A stretch of 64,000 nucleotides of DNA. It comes from Calamus simplicifolius (taxonomy: Eukaryota; Streptophyta; Magnoliopsida; Arecales; Arecaceae). The stretch lies in NCBI GenBank assembly GCA_900491605.1, contig UESW01004578.1, positions 563,648 through 627,647 on the forward strand. The letters are read 5' to 3'. Shown here piece after piece: positions 21,101 through 34,692 of this stretch. The notes under the pieces are model-generated. The model ran no database searches. It saw only the letters and a program-made list of their open reading frames with translations, and was not told the DNA's origin. The number at the start of each line of letters is the position of its first letter. The stretch's first letter is position 1. A program made the translations under genes and the position numbers.

Positions 21101-24100
21101 TACAATGTCAAAATGTACAGTTAGAACAGCTAGAGTGCGTGTCAAAAGCAAAACTAATGTGAACACAATTTACTAGGTTCTTTTACTATTTATCTATATT
21201 TTTTTCTCAAATTAAAATAAAAAAATAGATTGTCTAATGCAATTTAGATGTGTTCCGTCGAATCAAATAAATTTTTCTAAAGCGAAAAAAAGACTCAAAA
21301 ACTTGAGGACCACATCAAACTGAATTGCAGTGTCAGATTGTAGATTGTACGGATTATTGAATTGATTTCAAAAGGCAACAAAATATGCCACTTTTCTTTG
21401 TGATGTTAAAACCCAACCAAATTGTCTAATATTTAACATTATACACTAATTTCTAGAAGGAGATTAGCATCACATATTGTTAAAAGTATTGTGCACATAT
21501 ACATAATATCAAGCTAATTATTAGCAGATATTGACATCTATATACAATTACAAATGCCTATTCTCAAAAAAATACAATTACAAATGTCTTGCATCCATTT
21601 TAAACTGATTTCATGATATAAAAGTTAAACCAGTTCTAAATTTCCAAATAACTTTGATGAAATTGCATAATGATCCACATCAAAAATGGATTGCATAATA
21701 TCTGACCCGATACAGTTTACCATTCTCTTGATATTTGTATCCATGAAGAAAAGTGGATATGGATATGGACATGGACATAAATATGAATATCCAAACAGTA
21801 TTTGAAACCATTTTTGACCCTATTTAATCTCAAACTCTCATAACAATAAACTTTAGTATGTGACAGCATTTATATGTTATCAAACTTTATTCCTATGGAT
21901 GATATTAATTCATGGATTGTATTCTTGAATCACCAGCAAACAGGCATTTGACCTAACATTTATGTCTTGTGGCTTAGAAGAGTTATTAGAAGCGCTAAAG
22001 AGTCATTCCATAAAGTGGATGTCATTTTTTTTTTTTTGTTAGATTTTGTACCATCATCTCTTTTATAAAAATAATGAAAGTTTACAGTTGCAAAAAATAT
22101 GAAGTAAAAGGAAATTCTGCCCATTAATTTTTATTATTGACCTTGTATCCTTTTACTAAAGTAATGTGGATTCAATCAATGTGGGATCATACTTTGATCC
22201 AGTAAAGCTCATTTGAGCAGATAAGGCTTTCTAGATGAGATTTATTTTAACTCATGAATAAGGTCAGGAAAACATGAAGAGAACTTAAAACATCTCTAAA
22301 ATATAACCAATTGGCAACCAACAACCAGCTCTTTCTTGAGGAGACATAAGGTTATATTTAGATAATGCATTATTTTCCTTTGTTACCTGATCTTTGGTCT
22401 CTTTCTTCGAATTGACAATTATGATATGTACTTTTCAACTATCATGCTTACTTCACTGATGGCAAACCAATCTCATGTAACAGATATATTTGCACTAGTA
22501 TATACTAGTTCAACCTCTTTGACCTGACCACTTGTGGGACCTAAGAGACACCTTTGTATGCAAATTCTCTAGCTACATTGCAGCAGGAATATTTGACCAC
22601 TTGACAATGTCTTGTGGTATTTATTTGATACCATTCCATTCATTTTTCTAATTTGCACTCTATTCAGAGAAGGTCCAAAGCAGAAAGCTAAAGGATGAAA
22701 TGAACTACAAATATCAAATAATTTGAGATCATATATAATAAAAGGTGCAACTATAAACTTGGAGAGAAAAAAAAAAAAAAAAACCTTCGTGACATTGAAA
22801 TATCAAACAATCAACAATGCCTACCAGTGCCCAAGTTTTCTGTTTAAGCGGCCAACATGAGTAGGATCATCACAAGAAATGTTTCCATCATATATCAGAT
22901 CTGAGTGCATGTTAAGCTTGTCGACCCAAGGTAAGCTGCCTTGAAATTTGTTACTGCAAAGTAGACTGTAACACAAAACAGAGACTCTCTCATAAATTTG
23001 TATTCTTAGCAAGTAAAGCAAAGACATGCAGAGATAATAGACATACAGGTGCTTAAGCGATCGCATTTCCCCTATCTCCATTGGAACTGCTCCATTCAAA
23101 TTATTATTCCTCAAATCCAAGAGCTCCAGCATAGTTAAGTATCCAATCTCCTTAGGGATGACTCCAGAAAAATTGTTCTTGTAAAGCACACTGCCAGTAG
23201 AATACACATATATAATAATGTAATAGAAAAAAGTACAATGATGGCAATTGGCATTTATAAAAAAAATGACAAAAAAATATTTTAAGCAATCATCATTTTA
23301 AAAACCTAGTTTTCTACCTAACACTGTATACATCTTTTGGCAAGTAAACCTTACATATATCACATGATAGCTTTGGACAAACTGTTGTATAGAAGATCGA
23401 ACATTAACTGTAATGTGATTGAATATGAATTGCAGTGTATTAAAGACATAATACAGAAAGAGACAGACCTTGTATTATCATATACATGAGGTTACTGTGC
23501 CTCATTTTAACCTATTGTATGAATGAACGCAACCTTTCGAAAGCTTGCTTCTGGCCTTAACTTTGCAGGCATCAAGGTCTTCAATCTGCTTAATATGCAC
23601 TCATCACTCAAAGATATAAGCATGAAACTCAAGCTTATATTTGAATTCTCTACCATTGAATTTAATGACCTTGACAACTAAATATGGTAAGTTGCCAAAA
23701 GGTCAATTAGCTTTGATGACAAACCAATATTCTGGCCACTGGCCAAAATCAGACATTCAAAACATGCTGTATATTCCTTCGATTTTGTAGAAATGCAGTG
23801 TATTGCATGACTAAACTTGGATGGCTTTGTGTTCAATTTTAATGGTCTCAATATTAAATGGAGTGTTATTATGCTAAGTATTGAGCCATTATGTGACGAG
23901 TATTAATATTGACTTATCAAATTGTTAAGCAATGTCTAGTTAATTACCATGTTACTGCTTGAGAACATGGAGTGAGACAGAGAGTCCTAATCAAGCTCGT
24001 TTATGTTTGCTGTGAAACAAAAGTAGATAATTCACTAGCCAGGAAAAGAGATGAAGACCAAGGAATCAATGCCTAGGAAAAATTGAGATTTTTGATAATT

Positions 24101-26006
24101 TTGATGCTATATAAACAAGAAAAAAATAAGAAAATCTAGAAACATTGGAGATTAGTATCTGATATTGCAGTAAGAGATGGACAGATGTCCATATTAGAGG
24201 AGAAAAGAGCAGAGAAATATGTTTCAATCAATATTTCATTTGATATTAAATAATTAAATCACATAGATTAGTGGTCCTCTGGAGATTTACATCCAGAGAT
24301 GATTACTTTAAAATACAATAAAGGGATTGCTCTTGGCCCTACCTTCTTCTAAATTTGGATTTTTGATCATTATCACATGTGAGACAGTTATAAAAGTCAG
24401 TTCTAAGTCATCCTCCACCTTTCTACCACCTTGAACTAATTGAAGAGATCAGATCATCAAAACAAATATCTAAATGAATCATTGGCTTCCCCAACCTTCA
24501 AGCAAGAGAGAGATCAGATTTATATGGAAAATTTGTATGGAAAAAGATTTCATAGCTTATGAAGCTATTTAACAATCCAAATATATTTCAAAACCTAGCG
24601 ATTAGTATACAATTAATATTTTGAGTGAAAAATACAAAGGCAACCCACTACTTACAGGGCCCTCAAGTGGCTGAGCTTTCCAATCTCTGGTGCCAAAACC
24701 CCTTCCAGAGATGACTCTTTTAGGTTCCTGCAATTGTGCATTGCATCAGATGTTAGAACGGCCAGATGATTTAGATAATCTCTAATCATAAAGTTCAGAA
24801 CAAAAAAGAAAAAAGAAAAAAAACGCAAAATGAAAGGCATTACAATGAGAAGTCCATTTCATATGTTTTTAATACACTGAAAGAAAGAACCAGGCAATTT
24901 GGCAACCAAACTAGAGTCAACACATCTTTATCTGTCGGCAGTCAATTCAGATTGCACTTCATATAAAGGCGTACATTAAAATTGAATTGTCAGAGCATGA
25001 ACCAAGATCCGTGTAAATAAGGACAACCATGAGCAACAAGTCCCCACCAGTACAAGCTTTTTATAATCTGTTCTCCAGCTTCGATCCAGTTTTTGCTGCC
25101 ACCAAAATTATTCTGACCTCTGATTCCTCTTTCTTTACATTTCTGTTTGACATGCTTCCACAATAATCCATGCCCTTATGTTTACCAGGCCAAGTCCCAT
25201 TATCCAAATTCATTCAAGCAGGTTGAAAGAGGATGAGTTTTGTGTGTTCTCTAGTTGTCAAATTCTTGGGCAAATTAAAAGGAAACCTTGTAAGACAGTA
25301 ATTAGGCTGGAAACATGGCATTGATCAAAATTTGAGACCAAATAGAGGTAGTTACACATCAAATTTATCAGAAAGAATCAAAGAACAGGAGGATGATAAG
25401 ACTTCAGATCACCCAGCACAAAGTTAAAAGAAAAGATTCAAGCAAGCGTGCGTTAACAAGATAACACTTTTACAAGCACATCAGGCCTGCTGATATAAGC
25501 CAACCCCATATAGATTCGGATATATCTTGTTGGGAATTAATCAGCAATTCAAATATTCCATGCACCAACGATTCTTGTAAAAATCTCAAAATTCATGCTT
25601 CAACAATATTAAACCGTAGCAAACTGATGTCTTAAAATTAGGATTTCAATAGTAATAACAACAAGGGATGATGAACTTACAAAATCACTACATTTCCATC
25701 GATGCAGACAACGCCAGTCCAATTGCAAGGGGTGCCGTCGCTTGGATTCCAATCCTCAAAGACTCCGTAAGGATCGACTTCCACTCTTGCACGGAAATCC
25801 AAGAGCGCCAAGCCTTCATTCCCCACCAATTCACAAGCATCAGAGAAATAACAACACCATTGTTAGCAATATCGCAACTATTAGCTTAGCCAACATATAC
25901 CTTCAGGATTAAGCGACAGGCATCCGTCGCTAAGGAGTTGAAGCAACAACACGGCGTACAAAACCTTGTGGAGCTGGAAACAGAACACGTTCCATCTTCC
26001 CCCCAT
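18129..26006 (-). CDS. LRR receptor-like pseudokinase, MRH1/MDIS1 (At4g18640, At2g40270) type, 701 aa
   Basis: Thirteen exons join in phase: 25901-26006, 25681-25813, 24656-24727, 23047-23190, 22825-22965, 20947-21042, 20765-20820, 20184-20612, 19302-19492, 19056-19188, 18809-18963, 18554-18742, 18129-18389. In order: signal peptide (VLYAVLLLQLL, residues about 14-25), LRR N-terminal cap (ALLDFRARV...CNWTGVVC), three LRRs on 72- and 144-bp exons, a serine/proline-rich stretch, one membrane helix (about 345-367; VYVLVLPLLASLLVMACML), then a kinase-like domain from LQKAFVTGVPKLNRPELE. The kinase is probably dead. The lysine motif reads EIAVASTAV, the HRD position HPDL and the DFG position VADIS. 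Relatives act at the plasma membrane in root-hair growth and pollen-tube guidance. The start ATG at 26006 is preferred because the signal peptide follows directly; an upstream ATG at 26033 is possible. Exon 7 has an alternative acceptor at 20826. Confidence 0.9.
21043..22824 (-). other. Large intron of the receptor gene (between exons 5 and 6)
   Basis: 1.78 kb of AT-rich sequence bounded by GTAGGC at 22824 and CCAG at 21043. No exon-like frame or transposon domain was recognised in it. Confidence 0.7.
23191..25680 (-). other. Two long introns of the receptor gene around a single 72-bp LRR exon
   Basis: Introns 23191-24655 and 24728-25680 flank exon 3 (24656-24727). Both are AT-rich with no recognised domain. 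Donors are GTAAGT at 24655 and 25680. Confidence 0.7.
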
Positions 26007-27001
26007 ATCTGGCGCCTTAAATTCAAGTCTCATTGCCGCTCGAAACCTACAAAGACTCCCTCTTCGATTTCTCGAACACGGAATCGACGAGGGAACAGCT
26101 TCATAATCCAACTATCTCGTCAAAATTCTCTCTCCAACATACATAACATCCGAATGGGCAAAAACTTCAACACTGGTCGTCTCTTCTAATTCTCAACAAC
26201 CCGGCTTACAATCTCCATCGACCTATTTGGAATAAAGGAAAAGAAATCAGAATCTTCTGTTCGTAAACAACAAAAAAGTCGTCAAGAAAGAATCATTTCT
26301 TTCAGAGGAACTGAGGATACTTCATCTGCAAGCGATTCGAATTCCAGAGCAAGAAAAATAGGATTAAAAAAAAGATAACAATGGATGGTAATACGTGTTG
26401 GCACATCAAACTCACTCCTTTTCTCCTTTGTCTCTGTTTATTTTTTTCGGAGGGGTCCCTCTCAGCAGTGACCGCTTCCTTTCCGCATCATCTTTAGGCG
26501 CCGGCTTCCATACGCCATCTCTCTTTTACTCTCTCTCTCTCTCTCTCTCTCTCTGTCCTTTTCTCGCCCAGCGCTCGCCAACGACTCCCCTTCTCGCTAA
26601 CCTTTTTTTTTTTGGAAAAAAAAAAAATTCCTCTCTCTCTTCTGTTTGCCTATTCCGCGTAGGTTTTTTTTTTTTTTTTTCAAATTTTTGTTATGAGATT
26701 TTCTGATTTTTCTCCAAGCTTTCTCTCTTTCTCTAAGATAATGTGATGGAGATGGCGAGAGCAGCGCACGGGGAGGGTAGGCAGGGAGTTAAGGCGGCGG
26801 GTTGAAGTCGCCGCCGGCGGGGAGTTGGGTGTTAGTTTTTTTCCTTTTCTCCCCGCGCGATTTCGTGGCGCGGGAGGGATGGGCCCGCCGCAACCGTCGG
26901 GCTCGGACGCGCGAACGCCAGCCTCTCCTCCTCGACAACTTTTCTATCTTTGACCGGCTCTTCCCCCTCCGTCGACATCGTGCCTCCATCTCCTTCCCCC
27001 C

Positions 27002-27039
<38 letters not shown>

Positions 27040-27060
27040 CTCTCCGGCCGGAAGAAAACG
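26007..27060 (-). promoter_or_regulatory. 5' UTR and promoter region of the receptor gene, GA/CT-rich
   Basis: Upstream of the start codon (minus strand) there are GA microsatellites (26529-26554 and 27003-27031, written CT on plus), several homopolymer T runs and a GC-rich patch (26760-27000). GA-rich 5' regions are common in plant promoters. No single TATA box or start site can be chosen with confidence; TATATATA at 27031-27039 is one candidate. Confidence 0.4.
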
Positions 27061-28092
27061 ACCCCCCTTCCTGTTCCCCGACTTCTAATATATTAATATA
27101 TATTGAATCATAAATTTTTTTTTTCTCATTTAGTTATATGAATGCTTGCTTGCTTTCCATTTTAAACAAGGTTAGTTTTTTTTTTCTTAATTATTGAAAA
27201 TTTTGAACCAATTCTATTTGGCATGTTGTTGGCTGCCAAGCAAGTCATAAAGGAAAAACATTGTGTACCCCCTCCAAGAAACAGCCAGTTTACATTGGAA
27301 GTGGCCATATGTTCCTTACTTACTGGTGGAGGTCCATGGCCAGTGCGAGTTCTTGCAACCGAATTGAATTGAATCACAAATAAATCGAATCTATTGTAGA
27401 TTAACAATAAAAATTATATTTAATAAAATTTAATCAAACTCGTTTAATTTATTTGATTTATTAACTAATAATAAAAAAATCAAATATCATATTATTCAAC
27501 TTGTTTAATATGTTAACTAGTAATATAAATTGATTGAATTCAAGCCTAATGTATTTAATATGCAGGTTTAGATGGACCAACATGTTTACGAGAACTTGTT
27601 TAATCCAAATTCAAGCCTGTTTATGTTAGATTGATTAAGGATTAAGTCTATTTTTACGGCCCTTATCTTAAATGAGGTGGAAGCCTTAGAACTATCCTAA
27701 GTTAGACTTGTATTTATTCCAGTAAAATGGATATGATTTGTAGAATTCAGAGTAAGCAAGCGGTAGTGTTTGTTAGTCAACTTTGAATTATCAAGCTTGC
27801 ATCACTCCTTTAGAATATTATCACTCCTTTAGAATATTAGTTGTAATGATATTGACTTTGGCATTGCAGGACTTTGGATCCAAGCAGAAAAGAATGATAC
27901 CATGGAGATAATTTAATGTCAGTATGCTTTTTGGAAGTATCAAACCTTATTCCATGGGTTCTGATAGATCCACTTACCTACTCAGGTTGAACTATCTTTG
28001 AAAGGGGTATATCATATGTTGCGAATCATAATTACCTTGATCCTTATGTCCATGGATCAGTTTAAGATATGTTGGTCAGCAATAGAGAGGAA
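27061..28092. other. Intergenic DNA, nothing recognised
   Basis: AT-rich sequence without a coding frame or domain. A 22-bp direct duplication (ATCACTCCTTTAGAATATTA) is at 27799-27839. Confidence 0.5.
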
Positions 28093-28521
28093 AATAGGAG
28101 CGGAAGCATATTTTTTTGGACCGATTATCTTTCTTGAACTCTGATTTTGGACAATCGAACGAAGCATACTTCTTTGGACCGATTATCTTTCTTGAACTCT
28201 GATTTTGGGGACCAATTATCTTTCTTGAACTCTGATCTGATTTTGGGGACCAATTATCTTTCTTGAACTCTGATCTGCACAACAGATGCCCTGAGACAAA
28301 TCACATAGTGAAAATGCCTATGTTCCCAGATGGCTTGGATTGATCTAAGATCTCTCAAAACCCACCCACTTTTTTCTTTGTAGATGGAAAGGGAAAGGAC
28401 ATGAACATATTAAACGTCGTGAGGACGTCATGAAGAAACTTATCCTTTAATGGAGAAACGTTTCTACTCATTTAATGGACGTATCCATCCATTTAATGAA
28501 GAAATATTTTGCCCATCAACA
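28093..28521 (-). repeat. 3' LTR of the Copia element, with internal 31-32-bp repeats
   Basis: On the minus strand it begins TGTTGATGGGC at 28521, right after a polypurine tract. It shares GAGCGGAAGCATA, GAGACAAATCACA, GATCTAAGATCTCTCA and GGAGAAACGTTTCTAC with the right LTR. Four copies of a 31-37-bp unit (GGACCGATTATCTTTCTTGA core) lie at about 28118-28275. Confidence 0.8.
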
Positions 28522-28531
28522 TCTCCCATTC
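28522..28531 (-). other. Polypurine tract of the Copia element
   Basis: Minus-strand GAATGGGAGA directly abuts the TGTTGATG start of the LTR, the standard plus-strand priming site. It fixes the LTR boundary. Confidence 0.65.
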
Positions 28532-29735
28532 ACACATGATGGGTGATGAAATTTATATGAAAAACAAAGAAAATCTTAGATATCAATCATGCAGCCAAAT
28601 AGATCGACTCGCGAGTTATCCCTGCATTTATGAAAGCTGAACCATGCACCTATTAGGGAAGCTAACCATGCACCTGTTAGGGATACTTAGAGGCTACAAC
28701 CCAAAAAAAAAATTACAACTCAATCTGCCCAAGACCAATCTTATGTCACATTATTGTTCAAGCATTTTCAATCCCATATGAAATGCTTAACATATGTGCG
28801 CATCTATCATGTATTCACAATCATAGCAAAATATGATTGTTTGGCCAAAGAATGATATGTAGATCCTAATGTGAATAGCATATTTAGTCCAACTTCTCAG
28901 ATCATACCTATCTGTTTCAGCCAACCGCTTTTTCGACGAGTCTCTCCAAATTGTATCAATCATAACCCTTTGTTGAAATGTCAAGATAACGGACATTGAA
29001 CTGTCACTTCAAGATATATCAAGACGTCTTAGGGCTTTTTAGAAAGCTCATCTAGCCTTCAAAGAACTCATACAGTGAGAAAGTAGGGATGTTCTTGCTC
29101 ACTTTCTTTACTTGTCGCATCTAGCAAACATGGTATGATTCACGTTCTACGATGGAAGCAATCTTACAAAAAGTGTATGTCCATCTCAAACACCATACAA
29201 ATCTTAGTTTATACACACAGTTCCTCTAACTATGCATAAACCTGAGCTATTTGATAGCTGTCATCTCTAGGTACTTATCAAGGTCTCATATTGGCTTTTT
29301 TACGAGTATAGGGTTACCAATAAAACCCTTGATCATGTAATTGATGATCTTTAACATGATTGTCAGTCAAGTCGACTTAAGCTTAAATCTAATACTCCAC
29401 GAGTATGACAAATAAGTAGTCTCATCTTTGCACATTCCCCGAATGTCAAAGGTGATTGCCTGTATGAGTAGGCCAATCTCTTTACCCGTATGACATACAT
29501 GTTTTATTTATGAATAAGTGTTATCACAAATGATTGATTCCAAATCAAAATATATTTATTCAATATGAGTCAACGAAATAACAATACAAGTGATACAGTC
29601 AAGACCGACGTAATCTCATGGATTTAACATGACCCATAAACACATCTCTTGTGACAGGCTTAGTTAAAGGGTCAGCTATTGTCCTCTGCATGGAGACATA
29701 CTCTAGTATCACTAAGTTCTAGGCTACAATGTCTC
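28532..29735 (-). other. 3' untranslated part of the Copia element
   Basis: 1.2 kb between RNase H and the polypurine tract, without a recognisable coding frame. Confidence 0.5.
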
Positions 29736-30236
29736 TCACAAAATTATACTTGATGTTGATGTGTTTGGTTCTACTATGATATCGGAGTCCTTCGTGTGTG
29801 CAATAGACGCTTGGTTATCACAACATAATCGTATAGGCCCATTAGTTAATACACTGACTCCTAAATGCAGTAGGATCTTCTCAACCAAAGCCTCTTGCAC
29901 TGCAGCTGAACATGCTAGGAACTCAGCCTCCATGGTTGATAATGCTACACATGACTGCTTTTTGCTACTCCACGATATAACTCCATTGTTTAGTGAGAAG
30001 ACATATTCAGATGTGGATTTACGCTTGTCAAGGTCACCACCCCAATCAGCGTCTATATATCCTAGTAGTTGCAGATCATGTCCTTGATAGCATAGCATAT
30101 AGTTTGCAGTGCCTTTGAGATATCTGAAAATTCTTTTCACAGCTTTCCAGTGCTCATGTCCTGGGTTTGACTGATATCGAATGACTAATCCTACGACATA
30201 ACAAGCATCTAGATGGGTGCACATTATGGCATACAT
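29736..30236 (-). pseudogene. Copia RNase H fragment
   Basis: Contains the Copia RNase H signatures YIDADWGGDLDKRKST, ISWSSKKQSCVALSTMEAEF and LCCDNQASI. Catalytic acidic residues (D in DADW, E in EAEF, D in CDNQ) are present. The upstream join to RT is frame-broken near 30237-30270. Confidence 0.9.
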
Positions 30237-30270
30237 TAAACTGCCAACAGCACTAGCATAAGAATATTCT

Positions 30271-31178
30271 TCATGTCATTGTTTCATCTAGGGTCTTTGG
30301 ACACATTTTCAGGCTCAAGCCATCACCCTTGGCGATAGGAGTATCTATGGGATTGCAATTTTGCATATGAAATCGCTCAAGTACTTTGTTGATATATGGC
30401 TCTTGTGAAAGAGATATCAACTTTCTTGATCGATCTCTCAGGATCTTCATCCCGAGAATGTAGCTTGCCTCACCCATATCCTTCATATCAAAAGTTAAGG
30501 ACAACCATTCCTTAATAATGGCGACAAACTCCATATTCCTTCCAGCTATCAAAATATCATCCACATATAAAGATAATATTACAAAATTATCTTTGAACCT
30601 TTTGACATACACAGTGATTTTCATCGGTCATTGAAAAACCAAAAGTTAATATCGTTCGATGAAATCTCAAATACCACTGCATGGATGATTATTTTAATCC
30701 ATAGATTGAGTGGTTAAGTCTACAGACTTTTTCCTCTTGGCCTGCTTCTACAAAAGTAGCTGGCTGATCCATGTAGATTTTCTTATCCAATTCTCCATTG
30801 AGAAATGCTGTCTTTATATCCATCTGGTGTAATTCGAGGTCCAAATGTGCGACAATAGCTAGAATCAAACAAATTGAGATAAATTTTACATGGGGAGAAA
30901 GTATTCTCATAATCTATACCCTTCTTTTGGGAGAATCCTTTCACCACAAGGCGTGCTTTATACCTTTCTATGGATCCATCCGCTTTGCGTTTGACTTTGA
31001 AAACCCATTTATTCCCAATAGCCTTACGCCCAGGCGAAAGATCAACCAAGTTCCAGACATGGTTGGATCTCATAGAGTCCATTTCCTCTTCCATTGCCTT
31101 TTTCCATTTATCCTTTGCAAGGCATGAGAGCGCCTCAGAAACTATTTTAGGCTCATCCTCATCCAATGGAGAAACCAT
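30271..31178 (-). pseudogene. Copia reverse transcriptase, frameshifted
   Basis: The N-terminal part (31178 down) has NKWVFKVKRKADGSIERYKA and GFSQKKGIDYENTFSP. The frame then shifts near 30900 into HQMDIKTAFLNGELDKKIYM. The catalytic YVDDILIAG is at about 30560. A further break lies between 30625 and 30688. Confidence 0.9.
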
Positions 31179-31399
31179 AAGCGCCTCATCTTTGATTAAA
31201 AATCATCGGCACTTAGTAATTGGATGATTACTCCTTCTCAATGAAGGTTCCGAAGAATCTTGCTGACTCCTCCCACTCAAAACAGGCGGTTGAAGTGGAC
31301 CATTATCCTCCTCAATAGACTGATTTTATGAGTCAACTTCTTCGGATTCATTCATTTCATAGAATGAATTATTTCTCTCAATTTCTCCTCTGCCAGGAA

Positions 31400-32245
31400 A
31401 TTTATTCTGAAATTCATTCTCTAAGAATGTAACATCTCATGATTCCATTTCAGTCATAATACCATCATCATGTTCACCAATGATCACGTAACCCTTGGAA
31501 GAATCAGAATATTTAATAAAAATACACTTCACTTCTTCCCTCTTGGTCCCTTGCCATGTTTGTGAGACTTGTTATAAACATAGGCTGCCGATCCCCAAGG
31601 CCTCAAAAAGCTAAGATTAGGCTCCCTTCCAGTCCATAACTCATAGGTGTTGATGCGACTAATTTAGAGGGTACATGGTTGAGCACATATGCAGCAGTCA
31701 AAAGAGCATCTCCCTAATAGGAGATAGTAATTTTTCCTACGCCATCATGGACCTCACCATGTCTAATAGGGTTCTTTTCCTTTTCTCTGCAACACCATTT
31801 GTTGCGGAGTAGATGAAATCGTCAGCTATCTGACTATACCCTTTTCATGACAAATTTCTTAAATTCTTCGGACAAGTACTCACGTGCAATCCTTTGATTG
31901 TTGTGTTTAACTAATTCTCAACCATACTTGTAAATTTTCTAAAACAATACATTGCTTCATATTTATGAGAGATCAGATAAACATAACCAAAGCATGTGTA
32001 ATCATCAATAAAAGTGATGAAATAGGAGGCACCATGCCTCTCCCTCACACTCATAGGACCACAGATGTCTGAGTGAATAAGTTGCAATGATTGAGTAGCA
32101 CGGGATGCCTTTCCAAAAGGCTTACTGGTTGCTTTACCAACCAAGCAATGTTCACATATAATAAAACTTTGGTGAGTTGACCCAATAGTCCACCTCGAGC
32201 CAAATGATTCATTCTATCTTGGCCTATATGACCCAATCTAGCATG
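31400..32245 (-). pseudogene. Copia integrase, degraded
   Basis: A GLGHIGQDRMNHLARGGLL-type pre-integrase segment is at about 32240-32170. LIHSDICGPM and ITFIDDYTCFGYVYL follow (about 32085-31970), the start of the DDE core. Downstream traces such as KGYVIIGEHDDG (about 31470) match the integrase C-terminal region. Many stops. Confidence 0.8.
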
Positions 32246-32880
32246 CTATAATACAACATCATTCAAATTCATAGAGGATGGTGTAATTGCAAAACAATTT
32301 CCAATATTGCTAGAATTTAAAACAACAAATCCATCATTCATTGTTCTATAACTAATACATGAAGATCCTTTCAAAATTTGAAGTCCATTGCTAGAGAAAT
32401 TTAAATCATATCCTAACTTAAGAAGAACTGTAACCGAGACTAAATTCCGTCGAATATTTGGAGCGTATAGGACATCCTTCAGTAGTAAACTTTGTCCTTC
32501 TTGCAAGTTCAACTTGCATGTTCCAATCCCTTGTACTTCTACTTTGGAATTGTTTCCTACAAATATCCATCGGGATTTTTCAAGTACTCTACGGTATTCC
32601 ACAAATGTTGTACGGTCTCGAGCTACATGGTTCGTTGCTCCTGAGTCTACAATCCACAATAGATGAGATTTTGTTAGCATGATCAAGCTAGAAATATATG
32701 CATAAGACAGAAATTGTGGATTAGGAGTTACCTTCTTCGGCTCAATACAATCACAAGCGAAGTGTCCCAGTTTGCCACAGTTGAAGCACTTCAACTTGTT
32801 AATGTTCTTCTTTTTGTTCCCGCGCTTCCCACGTTTGCACTGGGTACCCTTGCCTTGAGTCCTTTGTTCGGTCGGCTTTC
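32246..32880 (-). pseudogene. Copia nucleocapsid zinc knuckle and aspartic protease
   Basis: CCHC knuckle CFNCGKLGHFACDC is at about 32790-32750. The protease active site WIVDSGATNHV is at about 32660, followed by GTCKLNLQEGQSLLLKDVLY. The frame is open from 32794 to 32246. Confidence 0.9.
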
Positions 32881-33400
32881 CTTTTGATTTCTAATTCCTC
32901 TTATGCTTAAAACCACTGCTTTTAGGCATAGAACCAAACTGCATCACCAAAGCTTGAGAGGAGGGCTTGGCCATAACCAAACAATCATCCTTCAATTGTA
33001 GATGGTGTGCAATATCATTGAAAGTCCTTATGTTATCATGGTGAGTCATATTCACCTTCATATACTCCCATGAATCTGGAAGAGACTGAATGATGGCAAC
33101 AACTTGTTGCTCATCTGAAAGTACATGGCCAGCAATTTGTAATTATAATATCATATTGGACATTTCCAATATATGCTGCCTCATGGTATGTTCAGGGTTC
33201 ATCTTATAATTCTCAAGCCTCAAGGTGAGCCTTCTAAGTTGAGCCCTATAACTGCTGCCATATTTACTTTTTAGAGTTTCCCATAGGACCTTGGTAGATG
33301 TAATCCCGGTGAAAGCAAACACAAGATCATTTCTTATGCTGCTTAGCATTGTAATGCGAGCATGAGAATTTCTTTTCCGCCATTCTGAATATGCTTTCAC
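32880..33400 (-). pseudogene. Copia gag (UBN2-type) fragment
   Basis: The frame 33400-33143 carries the gag pattern KAYSEWRKRNSHARITMLSS, VLWETLKSKYG and LRRLTLRLENYKM. Further gag traces run to about 32900 in broken frames. The usual gag N-terminus is not recognised upstream of 33400. Confidence 0.8.
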
Positions 33401-34680
33401 CTAGAGTAGGACTTTCCTTTTCTGGAGTGGAATCCTTTTAAGGATCCTACATTTGTACAGTTAGAACATTAGAAATTTCTTACTCTTTTAGCATATATTC
33501 AATTTTGAGTTTCCAAATTCATAGTTTTCCCCATCCAATTTGTCTATTTGACTAAGATCTGCCCAGAGAGTCTTAGTTGCCATGGATATAGTCTGATTCA
33601 AGTAATCTAAGAGGCATTAACTGTTCTTTTCAGTACTTATTCATAATGTAAAACATACTTTGCTACATTATTAATAAATTAATAATATTTTCATAAAAGG
33701 TATAAAAAGAGAAAGTATTCTATGCATACAATCATCAATTCACATACTTCTATTCCAATAAAATCAACATATTAACATGTGCAAAGTTAAACATCCCAGG
33801 TATATAATTATATGCATCAAACATGTTAATTAAGTGGGTAAGTAAGGAATTTATAAGATAAATTCCTTCTAACTTATCACATGAGTACGTGAGAATACCT
33901 ATAATTCTACTAACATACTCCCACTCACAAAAGCATGCATTAAAACAAGCCATCTTATTCATAAAATTCTCAAAAAAAATGCATATATATACATGATTAA
34001 TCATTATAAAATGAAAAATCATATTTAGAGGTCTTATGTGGCAAACCTGACACCTGATGGATTCAAAAGTTCAAAAAAAAAACTTAAAATGATTATTTGG
34101 GCAATTTTAGGATCCATCAGAAAATCTGGCCGCCGATGCCGGTCGCCGGCGACCTCCAGCAGCCACGCTGGCGGCCCACTTCGCTTGGACCCCATATGGG
34201 TCTGGTCAAGTGGGTTGAGTCTAGCTGCCACGATTGGGCTCAGAAGGCCTGCTTAGGGGCTCTACTGGTGGGCAGGCCCCTTTGGGCCTGAAAAAAAGGG
34301 AATGGGTAATTGCCCCGGACTTGTAGAAAATGGCATAAACTTCCTTGACTTTTCTAATAATTACAAAATAACCCCAATATTTTGCACTTCAGCCCTGAGC
34401 TATTTTGTAAATTATGAAAATCAGGGGGATCGGTTTGCAAAATTTTCATCTTCTTCCCCCTACTCATCAACTGGCCATTTTCAGACGAAAATCTCAAAAT
34501 TTTCTATAGGCCTTATTATTAGTCCATTTTTGGCATGTAATATATCGTTGGATTCATCTCAGAGAGCACTCTTTATTGGTACCAATGAATTGCCAAAAAA
34601 TAGAATGAAAATTTTATCATTTTTGAAAAAATCATAAGTAGCTAATATTGGGTTTTCAAAATAACAGAAAACTTTCAATT
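33401..34680 (-). other. Copia 5' leader of unusual length, no domain recognised
   Basis: 1.28 kb between the gag remnant and the primer-binding site. A GC-rich patch at 34120-34280 stands out in AT-rich surroundings and may be separate inserted sequence. Open frames here show no domain. Confidence 0.4.
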
Positions 34681-34691
34681 TGGCTCTGATA
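34681..34691 (-). other. Primer-binding site, copy 1 (initiator Met tRNA type)
   Basis: Minus-strand TATCAGAGCCA, the usual complement of the initiator methionine tRNA 3' end in plant Copia elements, just inside the LTR edge. Confidence 0.65.
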
Positions 34692-34692
34692 C

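Noticed and set aside
26395..27113. Plus-strand open frames in the CT-rich region upstream of the receptor gene
   Set aside because: They are translations of microsatellite and GC-rich promoter sequence with no domain.
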